A stretch of DNA of 45,309 bases from positions 1 through 45,309 of the forward strand of contig NZ_JIBT01000025.1 of the NCBI RefSeq assembly GCF_001039575.1, in the 5' to 3' direction. A program made the position numbers and the translations under genes. Below are positions 20,365-29,579 of this stretch, piece by piece; positions within the stretch are counted from its first letter, which is position 1, and every line of letters starts with the position of its first letter. The notes beneath the pieces were generated by a model, which saw nothing but the letters and a program-made list of their open reading frames with translations, made no database searches and was not told the DNA's origin. Source of the stretch: Halomonas sp. PR-M31. Its GTDB lineage: Bacteria > Pseudomonadota > Gammaproteobacteria > Pseudomonadales > Halomonadaceae.

Positions 20365-21723
20365 TTAGTCTGAGTTATTCGTATTCGTTTGATGATCGTC
20401 GGCTTGGGCATCTAGCTCCGCACGATAGGCCTGCATCTGCTTGAAGCGCTTTTCCTGGCCGTGTTCGCTAGGATCGAAGAAACGGGTCTTGGGTAATCCC
20501 TCTGGCCAGCAGTCGTGGGCGCTACCCGCCGGATAGCCCTGGGGCTCCTTGTGGGCGTAACGATAGCCCTCGCCATGGCCCAGGGATGCCATTAACTTGG
20601 TCGGCGCATTGCGCAGATAGACAGGCACTTCCAGGTCCGGGTTTTCCTTGGCAAATCGTTTGGCTCCCTGCCAGGCACGTTCGATGGCATTGCTCTTGGG
20701 GGCCACCGCCAGATGAATGGCAGCGTGGGCGATGGCCCGCTGACCTTCGTAATCTCCCAGGCGCAGATAGGCATCCCAGGCAGCGATGACCAGCGGCAGG
20801 GCCCGGGGTTCGGCGTTGCCCACATCTTCGGACGCGATGGCCGTCAGACGGCGCACCACATCGAGCGGATCGCCACCGCCTTGCATGAACTGGGCCATAT
20901 ACAGTAGCGCCGCATCCGGCCGGGACGAACGAATCGACTTGTGGATCGCCGAAAGCAGATCGTAATAGTGATCGCCTTGCTTGTCGAAAGCGCTGGCCTG
21001 ATGACCAATGACTTCTTCGAGGGCATCCTTGTTCAAATACTCCTTGCCGTCCTCGGCGTGGGTGAAATCGCAAGCGGTTTCCAAAAGCCCAAGGGCACGT
21101 CTTGCATCGCCACCGCTGGCCCGGGCAAGTACTGTCAGCACCTCGTCATCGGCCTGGATATGGCGCCTGCCAAGGCCGTTTTCTTGATCACTCAGCGCAT
21201 GGCGCAGCACCTGACGAAGCTCATCGTCGTCGAGCTTCTTGAGCACATAGACCCGGGCCCGAGACAGCAGGGCGGAATTGACCTCGAAGGAGGGGTTTTC
21301 CGTGGTGGCGCCGATCAGTGTCAGCAGGCCAGATTCCACATGGGGCAGCAGAGCGTCTTGCTGGCTCTTGTTGAGCCGATGAATCTCATCGAGAAACAGC
21401 ACCGTGGGACGCTGCTGGCTCTGAGCGACCCGGGCGCGCTCCACGGCAGCGCGGATCTCCTTGACCCCAGCCATGACTGCGGATAGATGCTCAAGCTTAG
21501 CCCCGGAAGCCTCAGCCAATATTTCTGCCAGGGTGGTCTTGCCCACGCCTGGGGGGCCCCACAGGATCATCGAGCGCAATACGCCGCTTTCTGCCATGCG
21601 GCGCAAGGGTTTGTCGGGACCGACCAATGCTTGCTGGCCCGTGTAGTCATCAAGACTGCGAGGGCGCATGCGAAAGGCCAGGGGAGCGCTATCGCTCCGG
21701 GCGTGCTGACTGAACAGATCCAT
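20365..21723 (-). CDS. rarA: Replication-associated recombination AAA+ ATPase RarA
   Basis: RarA (MgsA) acts at stalled replication forks and interacts with SSB and clamp loader. The 452-residue protein has the family features: [16 protein letters not shown] at the N terminus, Walker [10 protein letters not shown], Walker [17 protein letters not shown], sensor 1 [12 protein letters not shown], and the C-terminal tetramerisation region with [12 protein letters not shown]. In E. coli, rarA follows lolA on the same strand. Here it lies on the opposite strand, with the ClsC-like gene between, so the local order has been rearranged. Confidence 0.96.
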   Translation of the reverse strand: MDLFSQHARSDSAPLAFRMRPRSLDDYTGQQALVGPDKPLRRMAESGVLRSMILWGPPGVGKTTLAEILAEASGAKLEHLSAVMAGVKEIRAAVERARVAQSQQRPTVLFLDEIHRLNKSQQDALLPHVESGLLTLIGATTENPSFEVNSALLSRARVYVLKKLDDDELRQVLRHALSDQENGLGRRHIQADDEVLTVLARASGGDARRALGLLETACDFTHAEDGKEYLNKDALEEVIGHQASAFDKQGDHYYDLLSAIHKSIRSSRPDAALLYMAQFMQGGGDPLDVVRRLTAIASEDVGNAEPRALPLVIAAWDAYLRLGDYEGQRAIAHAAIHLAVAPKSNAIERAWQGAKRFAKENPDLEVPVYLRNAPTKLMASLGHGEGYRYAHKEPQGYPAGSAHDCWPEGLPKTRFFDPSEHGQEKRFKQMQAYRAELDAQADDHQTNTNNSD

Positions 21724-21915
21724 GAAATTGACTCGTGCCGAAAAAATCAGTGCTGGGGATTGCGCTTGAACTAGAGTAACGGTAAACGCCTGGTGACAAT
21801 TTTAGCGAGCGCAATATGCCAGTAGCGACTAGGGTAAACATTCGAGTCGGGAAAGCGCATCTCATATCGCGTTTTATTTGACTCTGCTTAGCCCCCAGCA
21901 GAAGGAGGTACTACC

Positions 21916-22503
21916 ATGCCCATGCTGACTCAATTACGACGAGATCATGCCAACATGGCGCGGTTGCTTCATGTGCTATCGCTCAAGCACAGAACCTTGG
22001 CCCATGGTAAGCGTCCGGATTTCCAACTGGTACGAGAAGTTGCGGACTACATTCTCGACTATATGAATAGTTTCACCATTCCCCTGGAGCGGCTTTACAG
22101 TGAACATCTTTTGGCCAAGGCGCCGGAAGCGGATGAGATGAGTCGCCAACTGGCCATCGACTATCAGGGGCTGCACGAGCGTCTGAATCAGCTTTCCCAC
22201 AATATCGACATGATCCTCATGGATGCGGTCGTTCCCATGGATCGTTTCGCCGACGATCTCAAGGCGTATCTCGATGCGCACCGGGCCTATCTTCGCGCCG
22301 AGCGTGAAAAGCTGTTTCCGCTGATTCGAACGCATTTGACCGATGAAGACCAGCAGCGGCTACTCAAGATGCTGCCGGCGGGTGCAGAAGCCAGTCTTTC
22401 CCGGCTGCAAGAGGCTTATCCTCAGCTGTATGCGGAGTTCAAGGAGGCGCCGTCTCCCTTTGATCGTGATACGGAGAACGAGAATAAAAGCCAGAGCCAA
22501 TAA
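21916..22503 (+). CDS. Hemerythrin-fold protein with degenerate metal site
   Basis: This 195-residue, all-helical protein aligns without gaps over the key helices of bacterial hemerythrin-domain proteins: LRRDHANMARLLH at the start and RAEREKLFPLI near the end. Most iron ligands are replaced. The usual HHxxED becomes TIPLER (T54, I55, E58, R59), the EH of helix 3 becomes DY (D82, Y83), and the HxxxE of helix 4 becomes YLRAE (Y125, E129). Only H11, E58 and E129 remain, so binding of a diiron centre is doubtful. AAGGAGGT lies six bases before the ATG. The function is unknown. It converges on umuC with a nine-base gap. Confidence 0.75.
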   Translation: MPMLTQLRRDHANMARLLHVLSLKHRTLAHGKRPDFQLVREVADYILDYMNSFTIPLERLYSEHLLAKAPEADEMSRQLAIDYQGLHERLNQLSHNIDMILMDAVVPMDRFADDLKAYLDAHRAYLRAEREKLFPLIRTHLTDEDQQRLLKMLPAGAEASLSRLQEAYPQLYAEFKEAPSPFDRDTENENKSQSQ

Positions 22504-22512
22504 CGACGGGCA

Positions 22513-23775
22513 TTAACCTGAACGTACGCTGGGCAACTCATCCCAATGAGTCGTGTAGCGGGCGGAGCGGTGGCGGCTGTTCATGCGCCATGCGCTCTGC
22601 TGGTGCTGTACGCCAAGGGTCAAGGCCTCGCGTCCATAGCGTTGACGAATGGCGTCCCAGGCCTGCATCAGCGCTTCTTGTCGTATCGGTTCACAGCCAT
22701 CGAGCAGCGACGACTGGCTATGGCGCCGTGGGCTCAATTCGCTGAGCATGACGCCCATTTTCTGATAGGCATACCCTGGGCGCCAGAGCCGTTGCAGCAG
22801 CTGCTGAGCCTGACGATTGAGTCGTACCGTATCCGCGCTTGGGAAGGGCAATGTCATCCATAATGGGTGATGTTGTTGCGGGCCAGGGTGATGATGGCTG
22901 GTACGCAAAAAGACGCCCACGGCGCCTGCCAGCATGTCGTCCCGGCGCAGTTTTTCACCGGCCCGCTGACAGTGATGGCGCAATGCCTCGCTGAGTTGTC
23001 GGGGGTCGTTCAGCAAGCGGCCGAAAGAGCGTGAGCACAAGATGCTGCGGCGCGGTGACTCCAGATCCTGAGCCTTGATACAAGGCGTTCCCTTGAGCTC
23101 TCGGGCCGTGCGTGCCACCACGACACTGAAGCGTTTGCGTAGCAAGGACTCCGGGGCGTCCCGCAGGGCGGCGGCGCTGTCGATCTTTAGATCAAGAAGC
23201 CGCAGCGCCAGCCGTGCGCCGATGCCCCAAACGTCCTTGACCGACAGCTGGCGCAGATGCTGATCCAGCGCCGAGGCCGTGGCATCCGGCCAGATACACA
23301 CCTGAGGCCGATTCGGCATGCGCTTGGCCTGATGATTGGCCAGCTTGGCCAGAGTGCGGGTCGGAGCGATACCCAGCGATACGGGCAGCCCCACTTCACG
23401 CTCTACGCGCTTCACTAGATCACGTCCCAGGCTTTCGAGATCGTCATTGATGCCGCGAAGATCGAGAAAGCACTCGTCGATGGAGTAGGGCTCCAGGGCA
23501 GGCACGAACTGAGCTAGAACCCGCTGCACGCGTCCTGAAAGATCGCCATAGAGCGCATAGTTGGAGGACTTCAAGACCAGTTTTCGTCGTTGAGCAGCCG
23601 GGATCTTATGGGCCGGCATGCCCATGGCGACGCCAAGCGCCTTGAGTTCTTGGGAGCGCGCAATCACGCAGCCATCGTTGTTCGACAGCACGCCGACCGG
23701 CATGCCTTCCAGCCGAGGGTCGAACAAACGCTCGCAGCTGACGAAGAAATTGTTGCAATCGATGAGGGCGTACAT
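22513..23775 (-). CDS. umuC: DNA polymerase V catalytic subunit UmuC
   Basis: UmuC is the Y-family polymerase of the SOS response, which copies past lesions at the cost of mutation. The 420-residue protein shows [18 protein letters not shown] (first metal aspartate), [30 protein letters not shown] and the catalytic SIDECFLDL, followed by the helix-hairpin-helix region [12 protein letters not shown] and the little-finger domain. Its length is that of E. coli UmuC. It starts two bases after the umuD stop and shares the umuD SOS promoter. Confidence 0.95.
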   Translation of the reverse strand: MYALIDCNNFFVSCERLFDPRLEGMPVGVLSNNDGCVIARSQELKALGVAMGMPAHKIPAAQRRKLVLKSSNYALYGDLSGRVQRVLAQFVPALEPYSIDECFLDLRGINDDLESLGRDLVKRVEREVGLPVSLGIAPTRTLAKLANHQAKRMPNRPQVCIWPDATASALDQHLRQLSVKDVWGIGARLALRLLDLKIDSAAALRDAPESLLRKRFSVVVARTARELKGTPCIKAQDLESPRRSILCSRSFGRLLNDPRQLSEALRHHCQRAGEKLRRDDMLAGAVGVFLRTSHHHPGPQQHHPLWMTLPFPSADTVRLNRQAQQLLQRLWRPGYAYQKMGVMLSELSPRRHSQSSLLDGCEPIRQEALMQAWDAIRQRYGREALTLGVQHQQSAWRMNSRHRSARYTTHWDELPSVRSG

Positions 23776-23777
23776 GC

Positions 23778-24218
23778 TCAGTTTGGCCTGCGGCAGTCAT
23801 GAATGACATGACACACCAGCCCCCATAGCCGATAGTCATCGCTGTCTTCCAGAGGCAGGCACGCCTGACGTGAATCGCCGCCACGCAGCCACCAGCGCCT
23901 GCCTTGGCTCTCCAGGCGGTACAAGGCCAGTTCGCCATTGACGACGGCTACCAGCCATTGACCTGGCATGGCTTTTTGAGAACGATCGACGATCAGCAAG
24001 TCGCCGTCGTGAAAACCGGCCTTTTTCAAGGTGCTACCGGACACCCGCATGAAAAAGGTCGACGCCGGGCGGGGGATCAGGTAGTGATTGAGATCCAGCG
24101 GCGCTTCCTGGTAGTCGTCCGCGGGAGAGGGGAAACCACTGGCGCCGCGTCGTTCCCCGACACCAAAGGCATTTCTATCTCCAGAGGGCGTGGTAGTGGC
24201 GAAGCGGCTGATGGCCAT
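23778..24218 (-). CDS. umuD: UmuD-like protein lacking the S24 catalytic dyad
   Basis: UmuD is cleaved in a RecA-stimulated reaction to UmuD', which activates UmuC. The 146-residue protein aligns with E. coli UmuD at a constant offset of three: SGFPSP for CGFPSP at the cleavage site (S27-G28), and DGDLLIVD downstream. The catalytic serine (E. coli S60) is T63, in SGSTL instead of SGDSM, and the catalytic lysine (K97) is Y100, in GELALYRL instead of GEFTVKKL. Self-cleavage by the normal dyad therefore seems impossible. GGAG precedes the ATG, and a strong LexA box lies 36 bases upstream. I name it by synteny and fold; its activity differs from classic UmuD. Confidence 0.88.
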   Translation of the reverse strand: MAISRFATTTPSGDRNAFGVGERRGASGFPSPADDYQEAPLDLNHYLIPRPASTFFMRVSGSTLKKAGFHDGDLLIVDRSQKAMPGQWLVAVVNGELALYRLESQGRRWWLRGGDSRQACLPLEDSDDYRLWGLVCHVIHDCRRPN

Positions 24219-24253
24219 GGGATCTCCAGAAACAAAAAGTGTCGGCGAATTGA

Positions 24254-24273
24254 TACTGTAAAAATAACCAGTA
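24254..24273 (-). promoter_or_regulatory. LexA (SOS) box of umuDC
   Basis: TACTGTAAAAATAACCAGTA matches the E. coli SOS consensus at 16 of 20 positions, with both TACTG and CAGTA half-sites intact. It is 36 bases upstream of the umuD start, the expected position for LexA repression of umuDC. Confidence 0.88.
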
Positions 24274-24331
24274 TTCAGTTTGCCGGCAACCTTTGAATAG
24301 AAACACCTTGGCCACGCTTTTCAACGTTTCT

Positions 24332-25432
24332 TCAAGTTAAAAAACTCATGAGGCGCTTCACCAGGCCGCCTTCAGAGGGGCTAACGGCACTGGGCTCGGC
24401 GCGAAACACGTCCGCATGAATGTCGTTTGGCGAGACGCCCTTGATAATGCCCATCTCTCTGACCGCCTCCACCATTCCTGGAGAGCCGGCGGTATAGAGA
24501 GGAATGCCGGCCAGGGAATCGAAGTCCGCCGCGAACACATGATGCAGGGCGCCTTTACGATACGTTTTTGGTAAGTGCGCGTCGGACAGTCGAGTCTGGA
24601 TTTGATGGGTTTCCGCCTGGGTGGATTTCGTTAGAACGATATGTACCCACAGGTTGGAATAACGATCGGCAAGCCATGCCAGCTCCTCTTCCGCATGAAG
24701 GTCGCCATGCTCTCTGACGCCGTAATAGAGGTGAATGGGCTGCTCCGGCCGTTTCGCAAGCGCCGTGCGCACAATCGACAGAATAGGCGCAAGGCCGCTA
24801 CCTCCCGCCACTGTCAAAATGGTGTCTTCATGCTCCTCGCGTAGATGAGCGGTGCCGAAAGGGCCTTCGAGGTGCACGGTATCGCCCGGTTGCAGACGTC
24901 GAGCAATGTGGTCGCTGACCAGCCCCTCCGGCAGATGGGTGATATGGAATTCCAGCAGGTCGGCGCCGGACAGGTTGGCCATGGAATAGGAGCGTGCCGG
25001 CAAGTCGCCGATTCGAAGGCGCGCGTACTGACCCGCCATGAACTCCATGGGAGCGCCTACAGGCGTCAGCCAAAGCCGAATCACGGAGCGCGATTCCCGC
25101 TCTATCTTGTGAACCGTCGCACCGTGACTGGCCGGGGCAAAGGCAGGTTGCTGCGCCCCTGTTTCCTGCCAGAACACAACGATATCCGTCTTGGGTCGGC
25201 AGCGACAGGCCAGCACGAACCCGTCTCGCCGCTCTTGAGGGCTCAGCGCAACGTTCAGGCAGGGATCGTGACGAACCTCACCCTGCAACAGACGCGACTT
25301 GCACTGGCCGCATTCCCCGGAACGGCAGTCGTGAGGGTAGGGAATACCGGCCTTGAGGGCCGCATCGAGTATCGTGTCCTTTGAAGTCTCAACAGGATGA
25401 GGCCACTGCTCTATCAAGATCTGCTTTACCAT
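24332..25432 (-). CDS. Ferredoxin-NAD(P)H reductase fusion (oxygenase-reductase type)
   Basis: The 366-residue protein is a three-domain electron-transfer flavoprotein. An N-terminal plant-type [2Fe-2S] ferredoxin domain has cysteines C36, C41, C44 and C76 (DCRSGECGQCKS, LAC). A flavin-binding domain has RSYSM (from R147), and an NAD(P)-binding domain has AGGSGLAP (209-216). This layout is that of reductases serving aromatic-ring dioxygenases and similar oxygenases. No oxygenase is present here; the neighbour is a b-type cytochrome, which may be its partner. The start at 25432 is chosen because AAGGAG lies six bases upstream; a longer open frame reaches into the neighbouring gene. Confidence 0.87.
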   Translation of the reverse strand: MVKQILIEQWPHPVETSKDTILDAALKAGIPYPHDCRSGECGQCKSRLLQGEVRHDPCLNVALSPQERRDGFVLACRCRPKTDIVVFWQETGAQQPAFAPASHGATVHKIERESRSVIRLWLTPVGAPMEFMAGQYARLRIGDLPARSYSMANLSGADLLEFHITHLPEGLVSDHIARRLQPGDTVHLEGPFGTAHLREEHEDTILTVAGGSGLAPILSIVRTALAKRPEQPIHLYYGVREHGDLHAEEELAWLADRYSNLWVHIVLTKSTQAETHQIQTRLSDAHLPKTYRKGALHHVFAADFDSLAGIPLYTAGSPGMVEAVREMGIIKGVSPNDIHADVFRAEPSAVSPSEGGLVKRLMSFLT

Positions 25433-25470
25433 CTGCTTCTCCTTTGCCTGGCGGCAATATGAGTCAAGCG

Positions 25471-27108
25471 TTACCGCATGACCATGCGTACGGGATGCAG
25501 ATGCTGGCTGTGACGTGTCTGGGTATGATCGAACACGGCAACCCACATATAGAGCGGCTTGTCCGGACTCAAGGCCGCATCGAATTTCGAGCCGGTATCG
25601 AGTTTGCGCTCGGCTTCCAAGGTCCAGCGTCCGTCTTGCCATTTTGCGGCAGACAGCACCTGACCACGATCGCCTTGAGTCTGGCCTTCATGCAGTACCG
25701 AAGGCATGATCGTGCCCACCGGGTAGGTATCCGCTTCCTTGCTATAGGGGATGGTGTCCTCCATGGCCAACCAGAACTGACCTTCGTCACTCGTTTCCGG
25801 ATCAAGAGAAGCGTTCTGCAGTCCATCGATCAACCCGGGGTCCTTGGGTAAGCGTTTGGGTATGACGATCTCGGTGTCGAAGCTCTCCCAGTTCGAGGTG
25901 TAGCCGCCGCCGGTCTTGGGGTCCTGGGTATAACCGCCGGTATAGCGATCCTTTTCCGGATCGGGATCCATCGGCGGGCCGAAGTAATTATCATCGATCT
26001 GGCCTACGGCGCCGGTACGCACGGACTTCCAATGCCACACATCGACCAGGGAGTCATCGGTGGTGTAGTGCAAGCCGCGGCCATTAGCCGGCGCGGGCTT
26101 GTCGGCAATCGGCTTCGGACCCAGGTGAGAAGTACCGGCCCCGGCAATAGAGGAAGACGAGGCAAACATGACGCCGAACTTGTCCTCGTAATAATCGTTT
26201 TCATCATTGATGTCGTATTGGGACTGCAGCACCTGCCACCCTTGATCGGTTTTCTGCAGGGGCAAATGCTTGCGACTGCGCGTCGAGTCGGGCCATTCGA
26301 ACAGCGTATAGAGCTTTTCATCGTCGTGAATCATGCGCACCGTGACATCTTCCCCGGCGGGATTGTTGACCCCTCGACCGGTCGCAATGGTGACCGCCGG
26401 CGCCTTGGACCATGCCTCGTCATCTGCTTTGCCATCGATCAAAGGTGCAGACTGTGCCTGGGTGACAGGCAAATCTTCGATGACATTACGGTCGAGTGTA
26501 TATATTCCCGCAGCGGCAGCACCGGCGACTGCAACGGCACTAATTGCCGCTGCACCATAGGCAGCGGTAGGGTTTAAAATCTTGAGAAGCTGCGGAATGC
26601 CGCCAAGTGCCAGTTGGGCGATAACGTGCAGCAACACATAAGCAATGATGGCCCAGGCAAGAAACTGATGGGTATCCGTGACCAGCCAATAAGGAAATAG
26701 CCCTGGCGCAAGATAGAGAATAAGTCCGGTTATTACCGCCATGAAAAGCAAAATGAAAGCTATCCAGTAAATAACTATATTTAATGTTTTCAGCCGAGTG
26801 CGGCGATCATTGGATGTTAATCCACCTTGTTGACCGGTTTTAATAGAGACTCGATTAGCCAACCGTGCTCTGATCAGAAAGATGATATAAGCGATCATGA
26901 CGACGCCCAACGCCATGGCGGCCCAGCTATGCCACTGAATCACATCGCCTTGAAGAAGAATGCCGTTGAGTATGGGTGCCAGGGTGGCGTTGGGGTTGTC
27001 TGCAGCGATTCTAAAGCCGCTCAAGAGGCTAAATATTAGCGTTATAACCAATGCCCAGTGCAAGCAGATTGTCGTGATATCGGTCTTGGGGATTTTTTTT
27101 GAAGCCAC
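25471..27108 (-). CDS. Cytochrome b561-like / ethylbenzene dehydrogenase-like heme protein
   Basis: A 545-residue fusion. Residues 1-190 form a cytochrome b561-type membrane domain with four main hydrophobic segments and histidines suited to two b hemes (H17, H60, then DTHQFLAW and LLHVIAQ). After one further hydrophobic segment (AAAISAVAVAGAAAAGIY), residues from about 230 resemble the ethylbenzene dehydrogenase gamma-subunit heme domain: PLIDGKADDEAWSKAP, then DYYEDKFGVMF and VDVWHWKS. It would lie outside the membrane. No CxxCH motif is present. The start is a GTG at 27108 with AAGGA eight bases upstream; the frame extends to a TTG at 27147. It is followed 38 bases later by the ferredoxin-reductase. 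The role is probably electron transfer; the substrate is unknown. Confidence 0.78.
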   Translation of the reverse strand: MASKKIPKTDITTICLHWALVITLIFSLLSGFRIAADNPNATLAPILNGILLQGDVIQWHSWAAMALGVVMIAYIIFLIRARLANRVSIKTGQQGGLTSNDRRTRLKTLNIVIYWIAFILLFMAVITGLILYLAPGLFPYWLVTDTHQFLAWAIIAYVLLHVIAQLALGGIPQLLKILNPTAAYGAAAISAVAVAGAAAAGIYTLDRNVIEDLPVTQAQSAPLIDGKADDEAWSKAPAVTIATGRGVNNPAGEDVTVRMIHDDEKLYTLFEWPDSTRSRKHLPLQKTDQGWQVLQSQYDINDENDYYEDKFGVMFASSSSIAGAGTSHLGPKPIADKPAPANGRGLHYTTDDSLVDVWHWKSVRTGAVGQIDDNYFGPPMDPDPEKDRYTGGYTQDPKTGGGYTSNWESFDTEIVIPKRLPKDPGLIDGLQNASLDPETSDEGQFWLAMEDTIPYSKEADTYPVGTIMPSVLHEGQTQGDRGQVLSAAKWQDGRWTLEAERKLDTGSKFDAALSPDKPLYMWVAVFDHTQTRHSQHLHPVRMVMR

Positions 27109-27594
27109 TGCATTTATCCTTTTTGATGTGATGGCAATGATGCTCAAATTGTCCGCGAGACATTAATAGTTAAAATGTTTATTGGCAACTCAAATAAAAT
27201 TGAAAACAGCGTTTTATATTTTTCGCAAAATATTACCGTGTCAACTTAAGTAGGTAAAAAGTGTTTTTTGTTTTCTGCAATGTTGTGAGAAATATTACAG
27301 GCATTGGTGGCGTAATTTTCATATTAAGAAATTAAATTAAAATAATATAAATATTTTGTTTGTCTCTTTGTAGAGACATTTATGATGGGGTTTATCCAAT
27401 AGCAACAATTAATTTCTACGCGATCTTTTTATATGACGATGTTATCGTCTTAATTATGCTCAATTTAATAACCACTTGAGCGCTGATTGTCCCATTGAAT
27501 ACTGGGTGTCGCCGTTCGCCGAATAGTCGGCCCTGCAGACATTGATATAATGTTTTTTTTAAAATGCGAGAACATGAATAGAAAGTAAAATCAC
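27109..27594. other. AT-rich intergenic island
   Basis: About 480 bases separate the divergent cytochrome gene and murI. From roughly 27165 to 27480 the sequence is strikingly AT-rich compared with the rest of the window, with several A/T runs. It holds a perfect inverted repeat TGTCTC-TTTGTA-GAGACA at 27361-27378. I see no convincing protein gene or RNA gene. It must contain the cytochrome promoter on the minus strand, and it contains the murI promoter near its right end. Confidence 0.6.
27543..27551 (+). promoter_or_regulatory. Extended -10 promoter of murI
   Basis: TGATATAAT contains a perfect -10 hexamer TATAAT and the TG of the extended type, 43 bases before the murI ATG. The -35 region is weak. 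Confidence 0.6.
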
Positions 27595-28392
27595 ATGAGC
27601 AGACCAATCCTTGTCTTCGATTCCGGTGTTGGCGGCCTGTCGGTCGTTGCGGCCCTACGTCACCGCTTACCCGGAGCGGCGCTGGCTTATCTTTGCGATA
27701 ACGCCATGCTGCCCTATGGCACCAAGCCGGATGACTGGCTGGTGACACGCATTGCGGATGTCTGCTGTGCCGCAGTAACGGCAAGCAATGCCAGCGCCTT
27801 GGTGGTTGCCTGTAACACCGCCAGCACCCTGGCACTGCGCGAACTGCGTGCTCGTCTTAACATTCCGGTAATCGGCACAGTGCCCGCCATCAAACCCGCC
27901 GCGATGGCGACCCAAAGCGCCACTTTCGGTTTACTTGCGACCTCGGCCACGGTTCGTCGACCCTATACCGACGCCTTGATAGGCGATTTCGCCGCGCACT
28001 GTCATATCGTTCGAGTGGCTGCGGATAGCCTGGTCACACAGGCCGAACGTAAGCTTCGGGGGGAGGCAGTGGACATTGCCGAAATAACTCACGCGCTGTC
28101 GCCTTTCTGGACCGTGGCCGAACTCGATACCGTGGTGCTGGGTTGCACGCATTTTCCGCTACTGCGCGATGAGCTGAATGCCTGCGCGCCGCGCCGGATC
28201 ACCTGGATCGACTCCGGTGACGCCATTGCCCGACGTGTCGCGCAGGTCATGATCGACGTTGCGCCAGCCAAAACCGTAGAGTCTGCCTGGAGCAGCGCCC
28301 CGACCCCGGCGCTGGCCAAAGTGCTTGCCGCCTATGGTTTTGCTTCGCTAGAACCGTTGCCACCGTTGCCAACGTCATCGCCACTGCCTTGA
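27595..28392 (+). CDS. murI: Glutamate racemase
   Basis: MurI converts L-glutamate to the D-glutamate of peptidoglycan. The 265-residue protein has the N-terminal FDSGVGGLSV with the catalytic aspartate region, the two catalytic cysteines in VVACNTAST (C73) and LGCTHFPLL (C184), and PYGTKPDDW, close to the usual PYG(T/E)K motif. Its C-terminal tail is proline-rich (LPPLPTSSPLP) and probably unstructured. trmA follows 48 bases later on the same strand. In E. coli trmA and murI are also close neighbours, though in another arrangement. Confidence 0.96.
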   Translation: MSRPILVFDSGVGGLSVVAALRHRLPGAALAYLCDNAMLPYGTKPDDWLVTRIADVCCAAVTASNASALVVACNTASTLALRELRARLNIPVIGTVPAIKPAAMATQSATFGLLATSATVRRPYTDALIGDFAAHCHIVRVAADSLVTQAERKLRGEAVDIAEITHALSPFWTVAELDTVVLGCTHFPLLRDELNACAPRRITWIDSGDAIARRVAQVMIDVAPAKTVESAWSSAPTPALAKVLAAYGFASLEPLPPLPTSSPLP

Positions 28393-28440
28393 GCCAGAGC
28401 GCCGACGCTTTATCATTCATCATTTTATCGAGGAGACTGT

Positions 28441-29562
28441 GTGGCCGTACCCGTCGTCGAACCCGAGCGCTACTCGCAGCAGCTAAACGCCAAGCGCGAT
28501 GCCATCACTCACCGTTTCGCTCATTTGAATCCGCCGTCGCTGGAGGTCTTTGCCTCGCCGCCAAGCCACTTTCGCCAGCGCTGCGAATTTCGCCTCTGGC
28601 ACGAAGACGACGATCTGTTCTACGCCATGTTCGACGTCGATCCTGACGATCCGAGCAGCAAGAAGATCGTTCGACTCGATCAGTATCCGGTGGCAAGTGA
28701 GCGCATCAATGAGCTGATGCCGCAGCTGATCGAGGCGTTGCGTGACGATCCCGTGTTGCGCCACAGGCTGTTTCAGGTGGATTTTTTGACGACCCTTGCC
28801 GGCGAAGCGCTCGTCAGCCTGATTTATCATCGCACCCTGGATGATGCCTGGGAGCATAAAGCGCGAGAATTGCAGGCACGCTTGAACGTCATGATCATCG
28901 GCCGTGCCCGCAAGCAGCGCCGGGTGCTCGAACGGGATCATGTCTGGGAACGACTGACGTTGGACGATGATCGCGAGTTCGTCTATCAACAAGTGGAAAA
29001 CAGCTTTACCCAGCCCAACGCCCAGGTAAGCCGTAAGATGCTGACCTGGGCAAGGGACGTGACCCGCAACAGCCAGCGGGGCGATCTGGTGGAGCTTTAC
29101 TGTGGCAACGGTAACTTCACCGTCGCCCTGGCGGGGAATTTTCGCCGGGTGCTGGCTACCGAGATATCCCGCACCGCCGTTGCCTCGGCCCAGATCAATC
29201 TCGACGCCAACCATATCGACAATGCGGTGGTAGCCCGCATGTCTGCGGAAGAGTTTGCCCAGGCCCTGGCCAACGAGAAGACGGGACGGCCGCAAGGTCG
29301 GCGGGCGAGCGCCATGGGTCTCGGGGAGTACGTCTTCACTACGGTGCTGGTCGATCCTCCCCGGGCCGGGCTTGACGAACATAGCTGCGAACAGCTGCGG
29401 GACTATTCCCGCATTGTCTATATCTCCTGCAATCCCGCCACGCTGTTGACCAACCTCGAGCAGCTCAAGGATACCCACGCCATTACTCGGTTTGCGCTGT
29501 TCGATCAGTTCCCCTGGACCGATCACTGCGAATGCGGCGTGTTGCTCGAACGGCGTGCATAG
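28441..29562 (+). CDS. trmA: tRNA (uracil-5-)-methyltransferase TrmA
   Basis: TrmA makes ribothymidine at position 54 of tRNA, using SAM. The 373-residue protein has FRQRCEFRLWHEDD near the N terminus, the SAM-binding LVELYCGNGNFTVALA, DPPRAGLDEHSCEQL, and the nucleophilic cysteine in YISCNPATL (C330, E. coli C324). It lacks the TRAM domain of RlmC/RlmD relatives, which fits TrmA. The start is a GTG with GAGGAG five to six bases upstream. It is probably co-transcribed with murI. Confidence 0.96.
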   Translation: MAVPVVEPERYSQQLNAKRDAITHRFAHLNPPSLEVFASPPSHFRQRCEFRLWHEDDDLFYAMFDVDPDDPSSKKIVRLDQYPVASERINELMPQLIEALRDDPVLRHRLFQVDFLTTLAGEALVSLIYHRTLDDAWEHKARELQARLNVMIIGRARKQRRVLERDHVWERLTLDDDREFVYQQVENSFTQPNAQVSRKMLTWARDVTRNSQRGDLVELYCGNGNFTVALAGNFRRVLATEISRTAVASAQINLDANHIDNAVVARMSAEEFAQALANEKTGRPQGRRASAMGLGEYVFTTVLVDPPRAGLDEHSCEQLRDYSRIVYISCNPATLLTNLEQLKDTHAITRFALFDQFPWTDHCECGVLLERRA

Positions 29563-29579
29563 GCTGCATTTCCCGAGGT

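Noticed and set aside
27416-27835. 139-residue minus-strand frame overlapping the murI start and its promoter
   Set aside because: It overlaps murI, crosses the AT-rich spacer and has no recognisable domain.
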